Shown piece by piece: positions 18,597 to 27,483 of a DNA stretch of 64,000 bases. The DNA comes from Flavobacteriaceae bacterium (GTDB lineage Bacteria > Bacteroidota > Bacteroidia > Flavobacteriales > Flavobacteriaceae): positions 31,985 through 95,984 of the forward strand of contig QXYU01000050.1 of NCBI GenBank assembly GCA_009886755.1, written 5' to 3'. How positions within the stretch are numbered: the stretch's first letter is position 1; every line of letters begins with the position of its first letter. The position numbers and the translations under genes were made by a program. The notes beneath the pieces are model-generated. The model made no database searches. It saw nothing but the letters and a program-made list of their open reading frames with translations, and was not told the DNA's origin.

Positions 18597-18977
18597 ATGG
18601 AAAAAAGCTATTTGATTTCGGGTGTGATATTTATATTGTTGAGTATTATACTGGGTGCTTTTGGGAGCCACGCACTGCGCCCCATATTGCCGGAATCCTC
18701 TTTCTATGGCTATACGGTAGCAACCCATTACCTCGGTTTTCAGGGACTCGGTCTATTGGTGATTGGATTGTTGCAAGTCCACTATGAAATCCCTGCTTTG
18801 GTTTATCAAGGATTATTTTGGGGCACTTTGGTTTTTAGCGGAAGCCTCCTTCTTCTAACCCTTGGAAAATTGATGGAGTGGAACCTCGGGTTTGTTGGAC
18901 CTATAACACCAATAGGGGGATTGATGTTGATCCTAAGTTGGGGTCTTTTGTTACGCTTTTTTATTCGCTTGCCCTAG
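18597..18977 (+). CDS. DUF423 family membrane protein (YgdD-like)
   Basis: A 126-residue protein with four hydrophobic segments. The N-terminal signature LGAFGSHAL at about residues 20-28 identifies DUF423/YgdD, a small inner-membrane family of unknown function. The C-terminus has the usual GPITPIGGLMLILSWG segment. It starts with ATG 29 bases from the far end of the Lrp-type promoter on the other strand and is convergent with hemD. Confidence 0.9.
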   Translation: MEKSYLISGVIFILLSIILGAFGSHALRPILPESSFYGYTVATHYLGFQGLGLLVIGLLQVHYEIPALVYQGLFWGTLVFSGSLLLLTLGKLMEWNLGFVGPITPIGGLMLILSWGLLLRFFIRLP

Positions 18978-18987
18978 CAGCAAAAAA

Positions 18988-19728
18988 CTATTTATTTCCA
19001 TTGATGTATTTCTCAATGGCCATTGTCATTGAGGGTGTCTCTGGGGTGGGTGCTTTGATGTCAACGCGGAGCTTGGCTTGGTCAGCAGCGGCGATAGTGG
19101 TGTTTCCGTAAACAGCAATACGCGTATCGTTTTGTTCAAAATCCGGGAAGTTTTTTAAAAGCGATTCGATCCCAGACGGACTGAAGAAAACAAGAATATC
19201 GTAATAAACATCACGAAGATCAGACAAATCACTTACTACTGTTTTGTATAACTGCGCTCGTGTCCAGTTGATTTTCATTTTGTCTAACAACTCTGGTAGT
19301 GAAGACTTCAAAATATCAGAAGTAGGAAGCAAATAGGTTTCCTTATTATACTTCTTAAAAGTGCTTTCTAAATCTGCAATGGATTTTTCGCCTACATAGA
19401 TTTTACGCTTTCGATACACAACGTATTTTTGAAGGTAAAAAGCAACTGCTTCGGACTGACAAAAATATTTAGTACTGTCAGGTACTTTATAACGCATTTC
19501 TTCGGTCAATCTAAAAAAGTGATCTACCGCGTTTCGACTTGTCAATATGATATTGTCAAAGTTAGAAAAATCAATCTTCTGCTGCCGTACTTCTTTTGCC
19601 GTTACACCTTCTACGTGAATGAAGGGGCGAAAATCAATCTTGAGCTTGTGTTTATCCTTTAGCTTCGCGTAGGGTGACTTATCAGATGCTGGCTCAGGTT
19701 GTGAGACCAATATTGACTTTACTTTCAT
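18988..19728 (-). CDS. hemD: Uroporphyrinogen-III synthase
   Basis: A 246-residue protein matching Bacteroidota HemD, which cyclises and isomerises hydroxymethylbilane to uroporphyrinogen III in haem synthesis. HemD sequences are weakly conserved. Recognisable parts are the opening KSILVSQPEPASDKSPYAKL, the NIILTSRNAVDHFF segment near residue 60, the central LLPTSDILKSSLPELL, and VFFSPSGIESLL with IAVYGNTTIAAA toward the end. It is 11 bases from the upstream DUF4271 gene, the usual flavobacterial pairing, and likely in one operon with it. Confidence 0.9.
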   Translation of the reverse strand: MKVKSILVSQPEPASDKSPYAKLKDKHKLKIDFRPFIHVEGVTAKEVRQQKIDFSNFDNIILTSRNAVDHFFRLTEEMRYKVPDSTKYFCQSEAVAFYLQKYVVYRKRKIYVGEKSIADLESTFKKYNKETYLLPTSDILKSSLPELLDKMKINWTRAQLYKTVVSDLSDLRDVYYDILVFFSPSGIESLLKNFPDFEQNDTRIAVYGNTTIAAADQAKLRVDIKAPTPETPSMTMAIEKYINGNK

Positions 19729-19739
19729 GGGTTGTTAGT

Positions 19740-20408
19740 TTAATTCAAAAGGAATTTACCCGTCCATTTGTAAATCCAAATCCAAGGTGCAATTTTGAAG
19801 ATACAAATATACAAAAATATATATATCGAACTTTGAAAACTAGGCTTTGTAAGCGACACATAATGGACGCTTTGAATAAATAAATTTCCGACAAGGAATA
19901 ACCCAAAACCTATCCATAAAAACAGGGTTGGATTCTCCATGGGTGAAAAGTAATACAGAAGGCTTATGCAATACAAGACAAGAGCTAAGTAACCGTAACT
20001 GGATACGCCTTTAAAAACGAGCAATTTCGAAATAGTTTGTAATTCAAAGAGCCATGCAATCAGATGGAGTGAAAAATAGCGGAGCAAACTAACGGCAATG
20101 AGGATGCCTAGACTTGATAAGAAAACAGTGGGGCTGAGTTCTGCTGCAAAATAATGACTCCACAGAAAGGTTGCAAGGAGACTTAGAGTGATCATTAAAA
20201 AAATATAAATCCCCAATTGAAAGGGTCGCCAAAGAGACAGATCTCGTTCCTTTCCGAAAATCCGTAAGTAACTGGTGAAATCAAAAAGACGAATGAAATA
20301 GGTCGCTTCGTATTTGTAGCTACGGTAGAGTAGACTCAGCAGTGCAAACTGCAAAAAGAATACAGCTAAAACCCAATTTTCAATTGTTGCGACACGACTA
20401 ATCCACAT
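19740..20408 (-). CDS. DUF4271 domain membrane protein
   Basis: A protein of about 222 residues with six or seven membrane helices and a conserved RSYKYEATYFIRLFDF-type segment after the first helix, matching DUF4271, a Bacteroidota family of unknown function. It precedes hemD by 11 bases, as in other flavobacteria. I use the ATG at 20408 because it lies four bases after a TATTTTTG box. A longer frame from TTG 20438 would begin upstream of that promoter. With this start the transcript would be leaderless. Confidence 0.8.
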   Translation of the reverse strand: MWISRVATIENWVLAVFFLQFALLSLLYRSYKYEATYFIRLFDFTSYLRIFGKERDLSLWRPFQLGIYIFLMITLSLLATFLWSHYFAAELSPTVFLSSLGILIAVSLLRYFSLHLIAWLFELQTISKLLVFKGVSSYGYLALVLYCISLLYYFSPMENPTLFLWIGFGLFLVGNLFIQSVHYVSLTKPSFQSSIYIFLYICIFKIAPWIWIYKWTGKFLLN

Positions 20409-20412
20409 GTGG

Positions 20413-20420
20413 CAAAAATA
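20413..20420 (-). promoter_or_regulatory. -7 box of DUF4271-hemD, abutting the start codon
   Basis: TATTTTTG on the minus strand is followed by CCAC and then the ATG at 20408, leaving only four bases. A leaderless transcript is expected. Confidence 0.5.
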
Positions 20421-20473
20421 CAAGTTTATTAAAATCAATGCGTGATTCCACTTTTATTTTAGGTAATACTGGT

Positions 20474-20481
20474 TACTTTTG
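20474..20481 (+). promoter_or_regulatory. -7 box of the mannosyltransferase-pyrC operon
   Basis: TACTTTTG is followed by five bases and the ATG at 20487. This again predicts a leaderless or nearly leaderless message. Confidence 0.5.
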
Positions 20482-20486
20482 AAATA

Positions 20487-21209
20487 ATGAATCGCCATAT
20501 AATTGTCATACCTACCTACAACGAAGTAGAAAATATCGCTGAAATCATTCATGAAATATTTTCACTGCCATTGCCGTTTTCTGTTTTGGTAGTAGATGAC
20601 AATTCACCCGATGGAACTGCCCAAGCGGTTCAACAACTTCAATCGCAGTATTCTGACCGTTTGTTTTTGGAACAACGACTCAAAAAAGAAGGCTTAGGAC
20701 CTGCGTATTTGCATGGCTTTTGCTGGGCTTTGCCTCAGGGTTTTGAATATGTAATTCAGATGGATGCTGATTTTTCTCACGACCCAGAAGCTTTGGCGTC
20801 GTTTGTAGCCAGCTTTGAAAAAGGTTCGGATGTGGTGGTGGGCTCTCGCTACTCTGATGGAGTGACGGTTGTCAATTGGCCCATCAGTCGTATTTTACTT
20901 TCATATTTCGCTTCGCAGTTTGTGCAGCTGATTACGCGAATGCCTATCAAAGATCCCACAGCAGGTTATGTAGGATACCGAAAAACAGTTTTGAAATCCT
21001 TAGATCTCGGAGCCGTCCGTTATGTGGGCTATGCTTATCAAATTGAAATGAAATACAAGGCCTGGAAAAAAGGCTTTAAGCTGACGGAAATCCCCATCGT
21101 TTTTAAGAATAGAGTCAAGGGGCATTCAAAAATGAGTGGTCAAATTATTTGGGAAGCCTTTTTTGGGGTTCTATTTTTACCGTTACAAAATTTATTTAGA
21201 AAAAAATGA
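20487..21209 (+). CDS. Polyprenol monophosphomannose synthase-like GT2 glycosyltransferase
   Basis: A 240-residue family 2 glycosyltransferase of the DPM1 type. VIPTYNEVENIAEII is at residues 6-20, the nucleotide-binding VVDDNSPDGTA near 34-44, and the catalytic DAD in QMDADFSHDP near 92. The DPTAGYVGYRKTVL and VYRIPI-like acceptor segments are present, and there is no C-terminal membrane domain. Such enzymes transfer mannose (or a related sugar) from a GDP donor to polyprenyl phosphate at the inner membrane. Its stop overlaps the dihydroorotase start by four bases. Confidence 0.9.
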   Translation: MNRHIIVIPTYNEVENIAEIIHEIFSLPLPFSVLVVDDNSPDGTAQAVQQLQSQYSDRLFLEQRLKKEGLGPAYLHGFCWALPQGFEYVIQMDADFSHDPEALASFVASFEKGSDVVVGSRYSDGVTVVNWPISRILLSYFASQFVQLITRMPIKDPTAGYVGYRKTVLKSLDLGAVRYVGYAYQIEMKYKAWKKGFKLTEIPIVFKNRVKGHSKMSGQIIWEAFFGVLFLPLQNLFRKK

Positions 21210-22543
21210 AGCGAACGCTGATACAACAATCAACGGTAATCAATGAGGGGAAGTCCCAAGTACTGGATGTGGCTATTGAAGGAGAGCGAATTGTGGCCAT
21301 TGCCCCAAGGATTAGCCCTGCGGTGGGCGACCATTGTATAGATGCCCAAGGGCTTCATTTATTACCCGGTTTGATTGATGATCAAGTTCATTTTCGAGAG
21401 CCAGGATTGACGCACAAGGCCGACATTGCCAGCGAATCGCAAGCAGCCATTGCGGGCGGGATCACTTCCTTTATTGAGATGCCAAATACCCAACCACAAA
21501 CCACAACAATCGAGGAGTTGGAAGCCAAGTTTGACACAGCCTCCCAAAAAACAGCAGCCAATTATTCCTTTATGTTTGGGGGCACCAATGACAATCTGGA
21601 CGAAATCTTGAAATTGGATCAGAAGGCTGTGGCAGGATTAAAACTTTTTTTAGGCTCCTCTACAGGGAATATGTTGGTCGATTCACCAGAAATATTAGAG
21701 AAAATATTTTCCAGTACGGATTTGGTCATATCGGTTCACTGTGAAGATGAGCAAACCATTCGCGCCAATACTGAAAAATACGTGAATCAATACGGTGATG
21801 ACATTCCGGTGGAACTACACCCGATCATTCGAAGTGAAGAGGCTTGTTATTTGTCTTCTTCAAAGGCGATTGCGTTGGCCAAAAAAACAGGAGCACGTTT
21901 GCATGTTTTTCATCTATCCACCGTCAAGGAAACGGAATTGTTTGATTCTTCCATTCCGTTGGAGGAAAAGAAAATTACAGCGGAAGTCTGTGTGCATCAT
22001 CTTTGGTTTTCAGACAAAGACTATGCGGATAAAAAAACACTCATCAAATGGAATCCAGCAGTCAAAACCCAAGCCGATCAAGACGGCTTATGGGCGGCAC
22101 TTAATGACGACCGGATTGATGTATTGGCGACAGATCATGCGCCCCATACTTGGGATGAAAAACAAAATCCATACACCAAAGCTCCTTCGGGGGGGCCTTT
22201 GGTACAGCATGCGCTTTTAGCCCTTCTCACCGCCTCTAAAAACGAAAAAATAAGCTTGGAACGCTTGGTGCAAAAGGCTTGTCACAACCCTGCAATCTTA
22301 TTTGATATCAAAGAACGAGGCTACATCAGACCGGGCTACTATGCGGATTTGGTATTGGTTGACCTTAAAAAGCCTTGCACGGTTACACTAGAGTCTATTT
22401 TGTACAAATGCGGCTGGTCACCCTTTGAGGGAACCACTTTTGCTGCCAGCATTCATAGTACCTTTGTCAACGGAACCCTCGCCTATGCCGATGGAAAAAT
22501 TCAAGCGACTCAGGCGGGACAACGATTAACATTTGACCGATGA
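21206..22543 (+). CDS. pyrC: Dihydroorotase (Bacteroidota amidohydrolase type)
   Basis: A 445-residue cyclic amidohydrolase annotated as dihydroorotase, closing carbamoyl aspartate to dihydroorotate in pyrimidine synthesis. The metal-site entry reads GLIDDQVHFREPG (about residues 55-67), where most family members have HxH; here the first His is Gln. Later ligand regions VISVHCEDEQT, RLHVFHLSTVKE and VLATDHAPHTWDE are intact. The lysine region GLKLFLGSSTGN is present. The Gln is, to my knowledge, usual in the flavobacterial subgroup, but it is a reason to test activity. It overlaps both neighbours by four bases. Confidence 0.85.
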   Translation: MKRTLIQQSTVINEGKSQVLDVAIEGERIVAIAPRISPAVGDHCIDAQGLHLLPGLIDDQVHFREPGLTHKADIASESQAAIAGGITSFIEMPNTQPQTTTIEELEAKFDTASQKTAANYSFMFGGTNDNLDEILKLDQKAVAGLKLFLGSSTGNMLVDSPEILEKIFSSTDLVISVHCEDEQTIRANTEKYVNQYGDDIPVELHPIIRSEEACYLSSSKAIALAKKTGARLHVFHLSTVKETELFDSSIPLEEKKITAEVCVHHLWFSDKDYADKKTLIKWNPAVKTQADQDGLWAALNDDRIDVLATDHAPHTWDEKQNPYTKAPSGGPLVQHALLALLTASKNEKISLERLVQKACHNPAILFDIKERGYIRPGYYADLVLVDLKKPCTVTLESILYKCGWSPFEGTTFAASIHSTFVNGTLAYADGKIQATQAGQRLTFDR

Positions 22544-22905
22544 GAAAATATTTAGTGCTTCTTTGTTTTGTGATACTAGCGATACCCGCATGCTCGTTGG
22601 GTTTTAGTGAAAAACCTAAGGACTTAATCAAAGAAGATACTATGGTTGCCATTCAAATGGATCTCAGTTTGATAGAAGTATTGCAAAAAAGGTATCCTGG
22701 AGAGGTAATTGCTGATTCCATTCTGGGAATGCCCTATATATATGCGAAGTATTCCGTTGATTCCCTTCAATTGGCAGAATCGGAAACCTATTATGCCAAA
22801 AACCCCAAACAATACGCTCGAATTTATTCGAGTGTAAAAATCGCTTTGGATCAAAAGATTGATAGTATCAGTCGGGCGATACAAAAAATAGACAAAAAAG
22901 AATAA
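22540..22905 (+). CDS. DUF4296 lipoprotein
   Basis: A 121-residue protein with a lipoprotein signal (MRKYLVLLCFVILAIPAC, lipid-modified Cys at residue 18) followed by a soluble helical domain with acidic and Tyr-rich segments (DSLQLAESETYYAKNPKQY). It matches DUF4296, a Bacteroidota lipoprotein family of unknown function. Its start overlaps the pyrC stop by four bases, so it is the third gene of the glycosyltransferase-pyrC run. Function cannot be inferred from this linkage. Confidence 0.85.
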   Translation: MRKYLVLLCFVILAIPACSLGFSEKPKDLIKEDTMVAIQMDLSLIEVLQKRYPGEVIADSILGMPYIYAKYSVDSLQLAESETYYAKNPKQYARIYSSVKIALDQKIDSISRAIQKIDKKE

Positions 22906-22915
22906 ATCTCCTGTT

Positions 22916-23911
22916 TTACTCTTTAGTCAGGTAGCCTTTCAAGCGTTCGGAAAGTTTGGAGTAGTGAAAGTCTTTTATTTGGTGAGTACTTTTAGTGTTT
23001 TCATAATGACTCCTTTCGGTCAAACTGTTGATAAGAGCAGGGTTTAATTTTCTTTTTTTACCCAAAAAACCAAGTAGCTGTTCTAGTCGATAAACGATTC
23101 GGAGCTGTTTTTTAGACAGTCGAAAGGGTTTAAAAGACTTGTTTTTGAGGTGACATATCTGCTTCAGTAATTCTTCATAGCTCCAATTATCGGAGACCAA
23201 CACAAAGCGCTCCCGATGGATTTTTTGCTCATAAGCCAAACGGATAGCTTTTACGACATCCTCTACAGCTACAAAACCAGTGCCCCCACTTGTCAGCCAC
23301 TGGGGTTCTTTTTTTTGTTGAGCAAGCAACTGTGCCAAGGGGCTATTGGGAGCACCACTGCCGAGAATCACACCTGGATTAAAGAGGCAGCCTTTCAAAC
23401 CTTCTTCAAAACCGCGCCAAACTTCAAGCTCGGCGAGGTATTTGGAATACCCGTAGGCAGAATACTGGGCTTCGTCGTTCCAAGTACTTTCCTCATTTAG
23501 CGGTAGATGATCCATACCAGCACCCAAGGCCGCAATAGAACTTACATGTCCAAACCATTCAATTTTGTTTTTGAGAGCCCAATCGACAAGCTGGGCTGTT
23601 CCTCCTGCATTGATCTCGATCATTTTGGATTCATCTCCAGCGTATAGCGAAACGAAAGCTGCGGCATGGATTAGGTGGGTAACTTTTTCAAAAACCATTT
23701 CTAGGGAACTCCATTGAGTTAGATCGGCTTGATACCATTCAATGGCTTTTATCTGATGGAGTGCTTCCGGTGCCTGTTGTTCAAGGAATTGTAGGGTTTC
23801 TCCTTTTCGGGAAGGAGTCCTATAGAGTGCAATAAGTGGGATGTTGGATGGTAGAAATTCTTTGAGTAAATACCGACCGACAAATCCAGTGGCTCCAGAT
23901 ATCAATAGCAT
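22916..23911 (-). CDS. NAD-dependent epimerase/dehydratase (extended SDR)
   Basis: A 331-residue extended short-chain dehydrogenase. The NAD(P) motif GATGFVGRYLLKEF is at residues 6-19. VTHLIHAAAFVSLYAGDE and a YGYSK catalytic Tyr/Lys pair (near residue 155) follow, then a C-terminal substrate domain. It resembles dihydroflavonol-4-reductase-like SDRs. The substrate is unknown. It is convergent with the DUF4296 gene and divergent from tyrS. Confidence 0.88.
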   Translation of the reverse strand: MLLISGATGFVGRYLLKEFLPSNIPLIALYRTPSRKGETLQFLEQQAPEALHQIKAIEWYQADLTQWSSLEMVFEKVTHLIHAAAFVSLYAGDESKMIEINAGGTAQLVDWALKNKIEWFGHVSSIAALGAGMDHLPLNEESTWNDEAQYSAYGYSKYLAELEVWRGFEEGLKGCLFNPGVILGSGAPNSPLAQLLAQQKKEPQWLTSGGTGFVAVEDVVKAIRLAYEQKIHRERFVLVSDNWSYEELLKQICHLKNKSFKPFRLSKKQLRIVYRLEQLLGFLGKKRKLNPALINSLTERSHYENTKSTHQIKDFHYSKLSERLKGYLTKE

Positions 23912-23962
23912 GCGTAAAACTAAGGAATTTAAACGGCTGTTTTTTCTTTGCTTTTAGAAATC

Positions 23963-23970
23963 TATCTTTG
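23963..23970 (+). promoter_or_regulatory. -7 box of the tyrS promoter
   Basis: TATCTTTG lies 17 bases before the tyrS ATG at 23988. Confidence 0.65.
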
Positions 23971-23987
23971 CTGCTCAAATAACCATT

Positions 23988-25283
23988 ATGCCAAAGAATT
24001 TTGTAGAAGAACTACGTTGGAGAGGACTCATCCACGATATCATGCCCGACACCGAAGCCTATTTAAACGAGAACTCAATAGCGGGTTATATTGGGTTTGA
24101 TCCCACAGCCGATTCTTTGCATATTGGGAGTCTTGTTCAGATCCTAATCCTCATGCATTTTCAACAAGCAGGGCACCGTCCCATTGTTTTGGTAGGAGGG
24201 GCTACAGGAATGATTGGGGATCCTTCTGGCAAGTCAGACGAACGCAATTTATTAGATGCTGAAACTCTCCAGAAAAACTGTGATGGAATTCAAAACCAAC
24301 TAGCAAGCTTTTTGGATTTTGACGCGAGTACACCAAACGCAGCTGTTTTGGTCAACAATTACGATTGGATGAAAGATTTCAGTCTGATTGATTTTTCTCG
24401 AGACGTGGGGAAACATATCTCAGTCAATTATATGATGGCCAAGGATTCTGTTAAGAAGCGTCTAGGATCCGAATCTAAGGTAGGGATGTCTTTTACAGAA
24501 TTCACCTATCAATTGCTTCAGGGCTATGACTTTTTACACCTTTATGAAACACTGGATTGTAAACTCCAAATGGGAGGGAGCGATCAATGGGGAAATATCA
24601 CCACCGGAACCGAACTGGTACGCCGTAAAGCAGGGGGGAAAGCGTTTGCGATTACCTGTCCATTAATTACTAAAGCCGACGGGACAAAGTTCGGAAAAAC
24701 CGAAGGGGGAAATATTTGGCTGGATAAAAAACGAACCTCACCCTACAAGTTCTATCAGTATTGGCTCAATGCTTCTGATGTCGATGCAGAAAATTATATT
24801 AAAATCTTCACTTTTTTTAAGCAAGAAGAGATAGATAAACGCATTAAAGAACATCAAGAAGCCCCTCACTTACGATTGTTGCAGAAAGAACTGGCAGCAG
24901 CGGTAACAACTTTAGTTCACGGTTCTGAAGAACTCGAAAAGGTACTTAAGGCTTCAGCCATTCTATTTGGAAAGTCCACTGAGGAGGATCTCAAAACACT
25001 TGATGCGCAAACCTTTTTAGACGTTTTCGAAGGGGTGCCTCAAGCCAGTGTCAGTGCGGCTAGTATTGCTGAGGGCTTGGATATGATTGCCGCTTTGGCT
25101 GCTGAAACAAATTTTCTTGCTTCCAATGGAGAAGCCCGACGAGCACTCAAAGAAAATTCAATTTCCGTAAACAAAAAGAAGGTTACAGAAGCCTATCAAA
25201 TTGGAAACACCGATCGTATTGCCGATCGCTATGTGCTGCTCCAGCGTGGAAAGAAAAATTATTTTATTCTTACGATTGACTAG
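23988..25283 (+). CDS. tyrS: Tyrosine--tRNA ligase
   Basis: A 431-residue class I synthetase. The HIGH-type motif is in [15 protein letters not shown] (about residues 38-52), the tyrosine pocket has [13 protein letters not shown], and the KMSKS-type loop is [11 protein letters not shown]. An anticodon-binding domain follows, with a C-terminal S4 domain ([21 protein letters not shown] to the end). Length is typical. Its last 14 bases overlap the convergent LuxE-like gene. Confidence 0.97.
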   Translation: MPKNFVEELRWRGLIHDIMPDTEAYLNENSIAGYIGFDPTADSLHIGSLVQILILMHFQQAGHRPIVLVGGATGMIGDPSGKSDERNLLDAETLQKNCDGIQNQLASFLDFDASTPNAAVLVNNYDWMKDFSLIDFSRDVGKHISVNYMMAKDSVKKRLGSESKVGMSFTEFTYQLLQGYDFLHLYETLDCKLQMGGSDQWGNITTGTELVRRKAGGKAFAITCPLITKADGTKFGKTEGGNIWLDKKRTSPYKFYQYWLNASDVDAENYIKIFTFFKQEEIDKRIKEHQEAPHLRLLQKELAAAVTTLVHGSEELEKVLKASAILFGKSTEEDLKTLDAQTFLDVFEGVPQASVSAASIAEGLDMIAALAAETNFLASNGEARRALKENSISVNKKKVTEAYQIGNTDRIADRYVLLQRGKKNYFILTID

Positions 25284-26271
25284 CGTCTCCAGCCATTAAA
25301 TTACAGCCTCGAATTTCGGCAGTGTCAAATCGCCCTAAAACTTCAAAACGTTTGTTGTCGTGTTTTTTTCCTAAGTCTTGAGTAGCTAAAAAAGCACAAC
25401 TGTTTTGATTGGCTAAATCAATAACATTGATTCCACCGATTTGCCCTAATGCTAGATTGTAAAAAGGATCCGTAGTGTCTCGAATGCTTATATCCATCCA
25501 AGATGGAGCTGAAAATAGCCCCTCTTTCTGCGCATAGGCTTGGGAAAGCATTTCCGTCATTCCGTATTCGGAGTGAATGCTGGAGGTGCCAAATGTCTTT
25601 TGGAGTTCTCGATGTAGCTCACTGCGAACAAGTTCTTTTTTTCTCCCTTTCATACCCCCTGTTTCCATCACGGTGGTATGGTGGAGTTGTTGGGGGAAGC
25701 GACTTCCAAAATCCAACAAAGCAAAGGATACACCGATCAACAGTGTTTTTTGTCCTTGAGCTTCCAGATGTTGCAATTGCTCTGCTAGGGCTTCCCATTC
25801 GTTCAGATAAAAACCGCTTTCTTTTTTCCCACTTTTTGCAATCATGTCAGAAACCATATAGACCAAAGATGCATCTTGTCGTTCTAGATAGGATGGTAAT
25901 AAGGCGAGGACTACAAAATCTTCAATGGCGCCATAATCGTTGGCAAAAGCTTTCCGAAAGCTCCATTCGTAGAGATTCAAATCCGAAACAAAATGTTGGG
26001 CAGGCGTACTTGCGGTGGTGCCACTAGATCGAAAGACGGTTTGTATGGGTTCGTTTCCAGTGATAACCGAACGTGATTTAAACAACGAAACGGGTAAATA
26101 GGGGAGTTTTTTTAGGCAGTTGACACTACTCGGATTTCGGTTGATCAAATCGCAATAGGAACGGTAAACATCACAATGCTCATATTGATATTGGAAGGTG
26201 TGGAAGACGGCTTTTTCGAAAGCAGTTTCCGAATCAATGGCTTGCAGATCCGCGGGAGTGAGGGCTTGCAT
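25270..26271 (-). CDS. LuxE-like acyl-protein synthetase / acyltransferase family protein
   Basis: A 333-residue protein of the LuxE/adenylate-forming acyl-protein synthetase type. The [18 protein letters not shown] segment (about residues 80-97) is the phosphate-binding loop region of adenylate-forming enzymes. [26 protein letters not shown] and [14 protein letters not shown] follow in family order. In luminous bacteria LuxE activates fatty acids. Here there are no lux genes; in flavobacteria such orphan genes are of unknown role, and the substrate may be an acyl group for a surface glycan or protein. The gene is next to the small T9SS protein and overlaps tyrS by 14 bases. Confidence 0.8.
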   Translation of the reverse strand: MQALTPADLQAIDSETAFEKAVFHTFQYQYEHCDVYRSYCDLINRNPSSVNCLKKLPYLPVSLFKSRSVITGNEPIQTVFRSSGTTASTPAQHFVSDLNLYEWSFRKAFANDYGAIEDFVVLALLPSYLERQDASLVYMVSDMIAKSGKKESGFYLNEWEALAEQLQHLEAQGQKTLLIGVSFALLDFGSRFPQQLHHTTVMETGGMKGRKKELVRSELHRELQKTFGTSSIHSEYGMTEMLSQAYAQKEGLFSAPSWMDISIRDTTDPFYNLALGQIGGINVIDLANQNSCAFLATQDLGKKHDNKRFEVLGRFDTAEIRGCNLMAGDASQS

Positions 26272-26610
26272 TTAAGGAATAACCAGTCGTTGAACGCCCG
26301 TTTTTTCATCTTGGGTGACGCGAATCAGGTAGATGCCTGTGTTCAAATACGACAAATCAAATGTGTTTTCTTGGGTATAGGCTTGGAAAACGGTTTCACC
26401 CATTACATTGTATAGTATTACCTCTTTGGGTGACGGACTCGAACATTGAATATAAAGCGGTCCTTGATTCAAGGGGTTGGGGTAAATAGTGAACTGGAGC
26501 GCTGGGGCTTTGGTTGTTTCCAACAAAGGCGGTTCAGGCGATTGCGCATGGAGAGAGTTGACAATCCAACAGCAGCTAATAATGAAAAGAAGGAAGGGGG
26601 CTCGTTTCAT
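26272..26610 (-). CDS. Minimal type IX secretion substrate (signal peptide plus type A sorting domain)
   Basis: From ATG 26610 the protein has 112 residues: a signal peptide (about 1-22, ending SLHAQ), a 15-residue linker, then a complete T9SS type A C-terminal sorting domain. The domain contains FTIYPNPLNQG, VILYNVMGETVF, and the closing LNTGIYLIRVTQDE and QRLVIP. There is no room for a cargo domain. Such domains are recognised by the outer-membrane secretion machinery and usually cleaved. A TAAATTTG -7 box lies 17 bases upstream of this ATG, so the longer GTG frame to 26649 would start before the promoter. It lies one base from the LuxE-like gene. Confidence 0.85.
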   Translation of the reverse strand: MKRAPFLLFIISCCWIVNSLHAQSPEPPLLETTKAPALQFTIYPNPLNQGPLYIQCSSPSPKEVILYNVMGETVFQAYTQENTFDLSYLNTGIYLIRVTQDEKTGVQRLVIP

Positions 26611-26627
26611 AATTCGTAATTCCCTAA

Positions 26628-26635
26628 CAAATTTA
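26628..26635 (-). promoter_or_regulatory. -7 box of the T9SS cargo gene
   Basis: TAAATTTG on the minus strand lies 17 bases before the ATG at 26610 and fixes the start choice. Confidence 0.6.
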
Positions 26636-26670
26636 CTATTATTTTTCACTGTCTTAAACTAAAAAATGGA

Positions 26671-26683
26671 TAACTTAAAGTTA
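26671..26683. promoter_or_regulatory. Palindrome in the response-regulator promoter, possible operator
   Basis: TAACTTAAAGTTA is a perfect palindrome about a central A. It lies 17 bases before the TAAATTTG -7 box of the response-regulator gene, where the -33 element would be. Another TTAA follows six bases on, suggesting repeated half-sites such as an OmpR/PhoB-type regulator uses. Autoregulation is inference. Confidence 0.4.
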
Positions 26684-26700
26684 AGGTAATATGCATTTGC

Positions 26701-26708
26701 TAAATTTG
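26701..26708 (+). promoter_or_regulatory. -7 box of the two-component operon
   Basis: TAAATTTG lies 88 bases before the response-regulator ATG, implying a leader of about 80 bases. Confidence 0.5.
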
Positions 26709-26796
26709 AAGAGTAAACAACGTATCATTCCGTTTTGGAGCACCCCTTTTCGAGAACAATAAAATCCTCCAAAAACGATTTCAACGCTAGGCACCT

Positions 26797-27483
26797 ATGA
26801 GAAAAAGTGATTTAAAAATTTTATTGGTTGATGACGAACCGGACATTCGTGAGATTATTGGATTTAATCTATCAAACGAGGGGTACCAGATTCATGAGGC
26901 GAAGGATGGAGAAATTGCGGTTAAAAAAGCCGAAGAAATTATTCCACATCTAATCATCATGGATATTATGATGCCCAATCTGGATGGCATTTCTGCTTGT
27001 GAGCAAATTCGTCGAAATCCCAAGCTCCAAGCAACAGTTATTATGTTTTTGAGTGCTCGAGGCGAGGATTTTTCCTACGTTGCGGCCTTCGATGCTGGAG
27101 CCGATGACTATGTCACCAAGCCCATCAAACCCAAAGTGTTAATTTCCAAAGTAAAAGGGCTTTTGCGACGTTTTAAAAATGCGGAGTCCACACCCTCAAT
27201 TATTGACTTGGGAGATTTGGTGATTGATCGGGAAGAGTACACCGTCACTTTAAAAGGAAATTCGTTTTCCCTGCCTCGCAAGGAGTTTGAACTCCTATAT
27301 TTACTAGCTTCCCGCCCTGGAAAAGTTCACAAACGAGAAAAGATCATGGAAAAAATATGGGGTAGTGACGTTGTGGTTGGCGATCGAACTATTGATGTTC
27401 ATATTCGAAAGCTTCGCGAAAAAGTCGGTGATCAATATTTTAAAACAGTCAAGGGAGTAGGCTACAAATTTGAAAACCATTAA
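26797..27483 (+). CDS. Response regulator of the OmpR/PhoB family
   Basis: A 228-residue two-component regulator. The receiver domain (about residues 6-122) has the acidic pair in VDDEPD, the phosphoacceptor Asp at residue 56 (MDIMMPNLDG) and the conserved Lys in DDYVTKPI. The C-terminal winged helix (about 133-228) ends in the typical GDRTIDVHIRKLREKVG and VKGVGYKF. The partner kinase overlaps its 3' end by 14 bases. This orphan-type pair resembles PhoB/PhoR, but no phosphate genes are nearby, so the stimulus is unknown. Confidence 0.95.
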   Translation: MRKSDLKILLVDDEPDIREIIGFNLSNEGYQIHEAKDGEIAVKKAEEIIPHLIIMDIMMPNLDGISACEQIRRNPKLQATVIMFLSARGEDFSYVAAFDAGADDYVTKPIKPKVLISKVKGLLRRFKNAESTPSIIDLGDLVIDREEYTVTLKGNSFSLPRKEFELLYLLASRPGKVHKREKIMEKIWGSDVVVGDRTIDVHIRKLREKVGDQYFKTVKGVGYKFENH

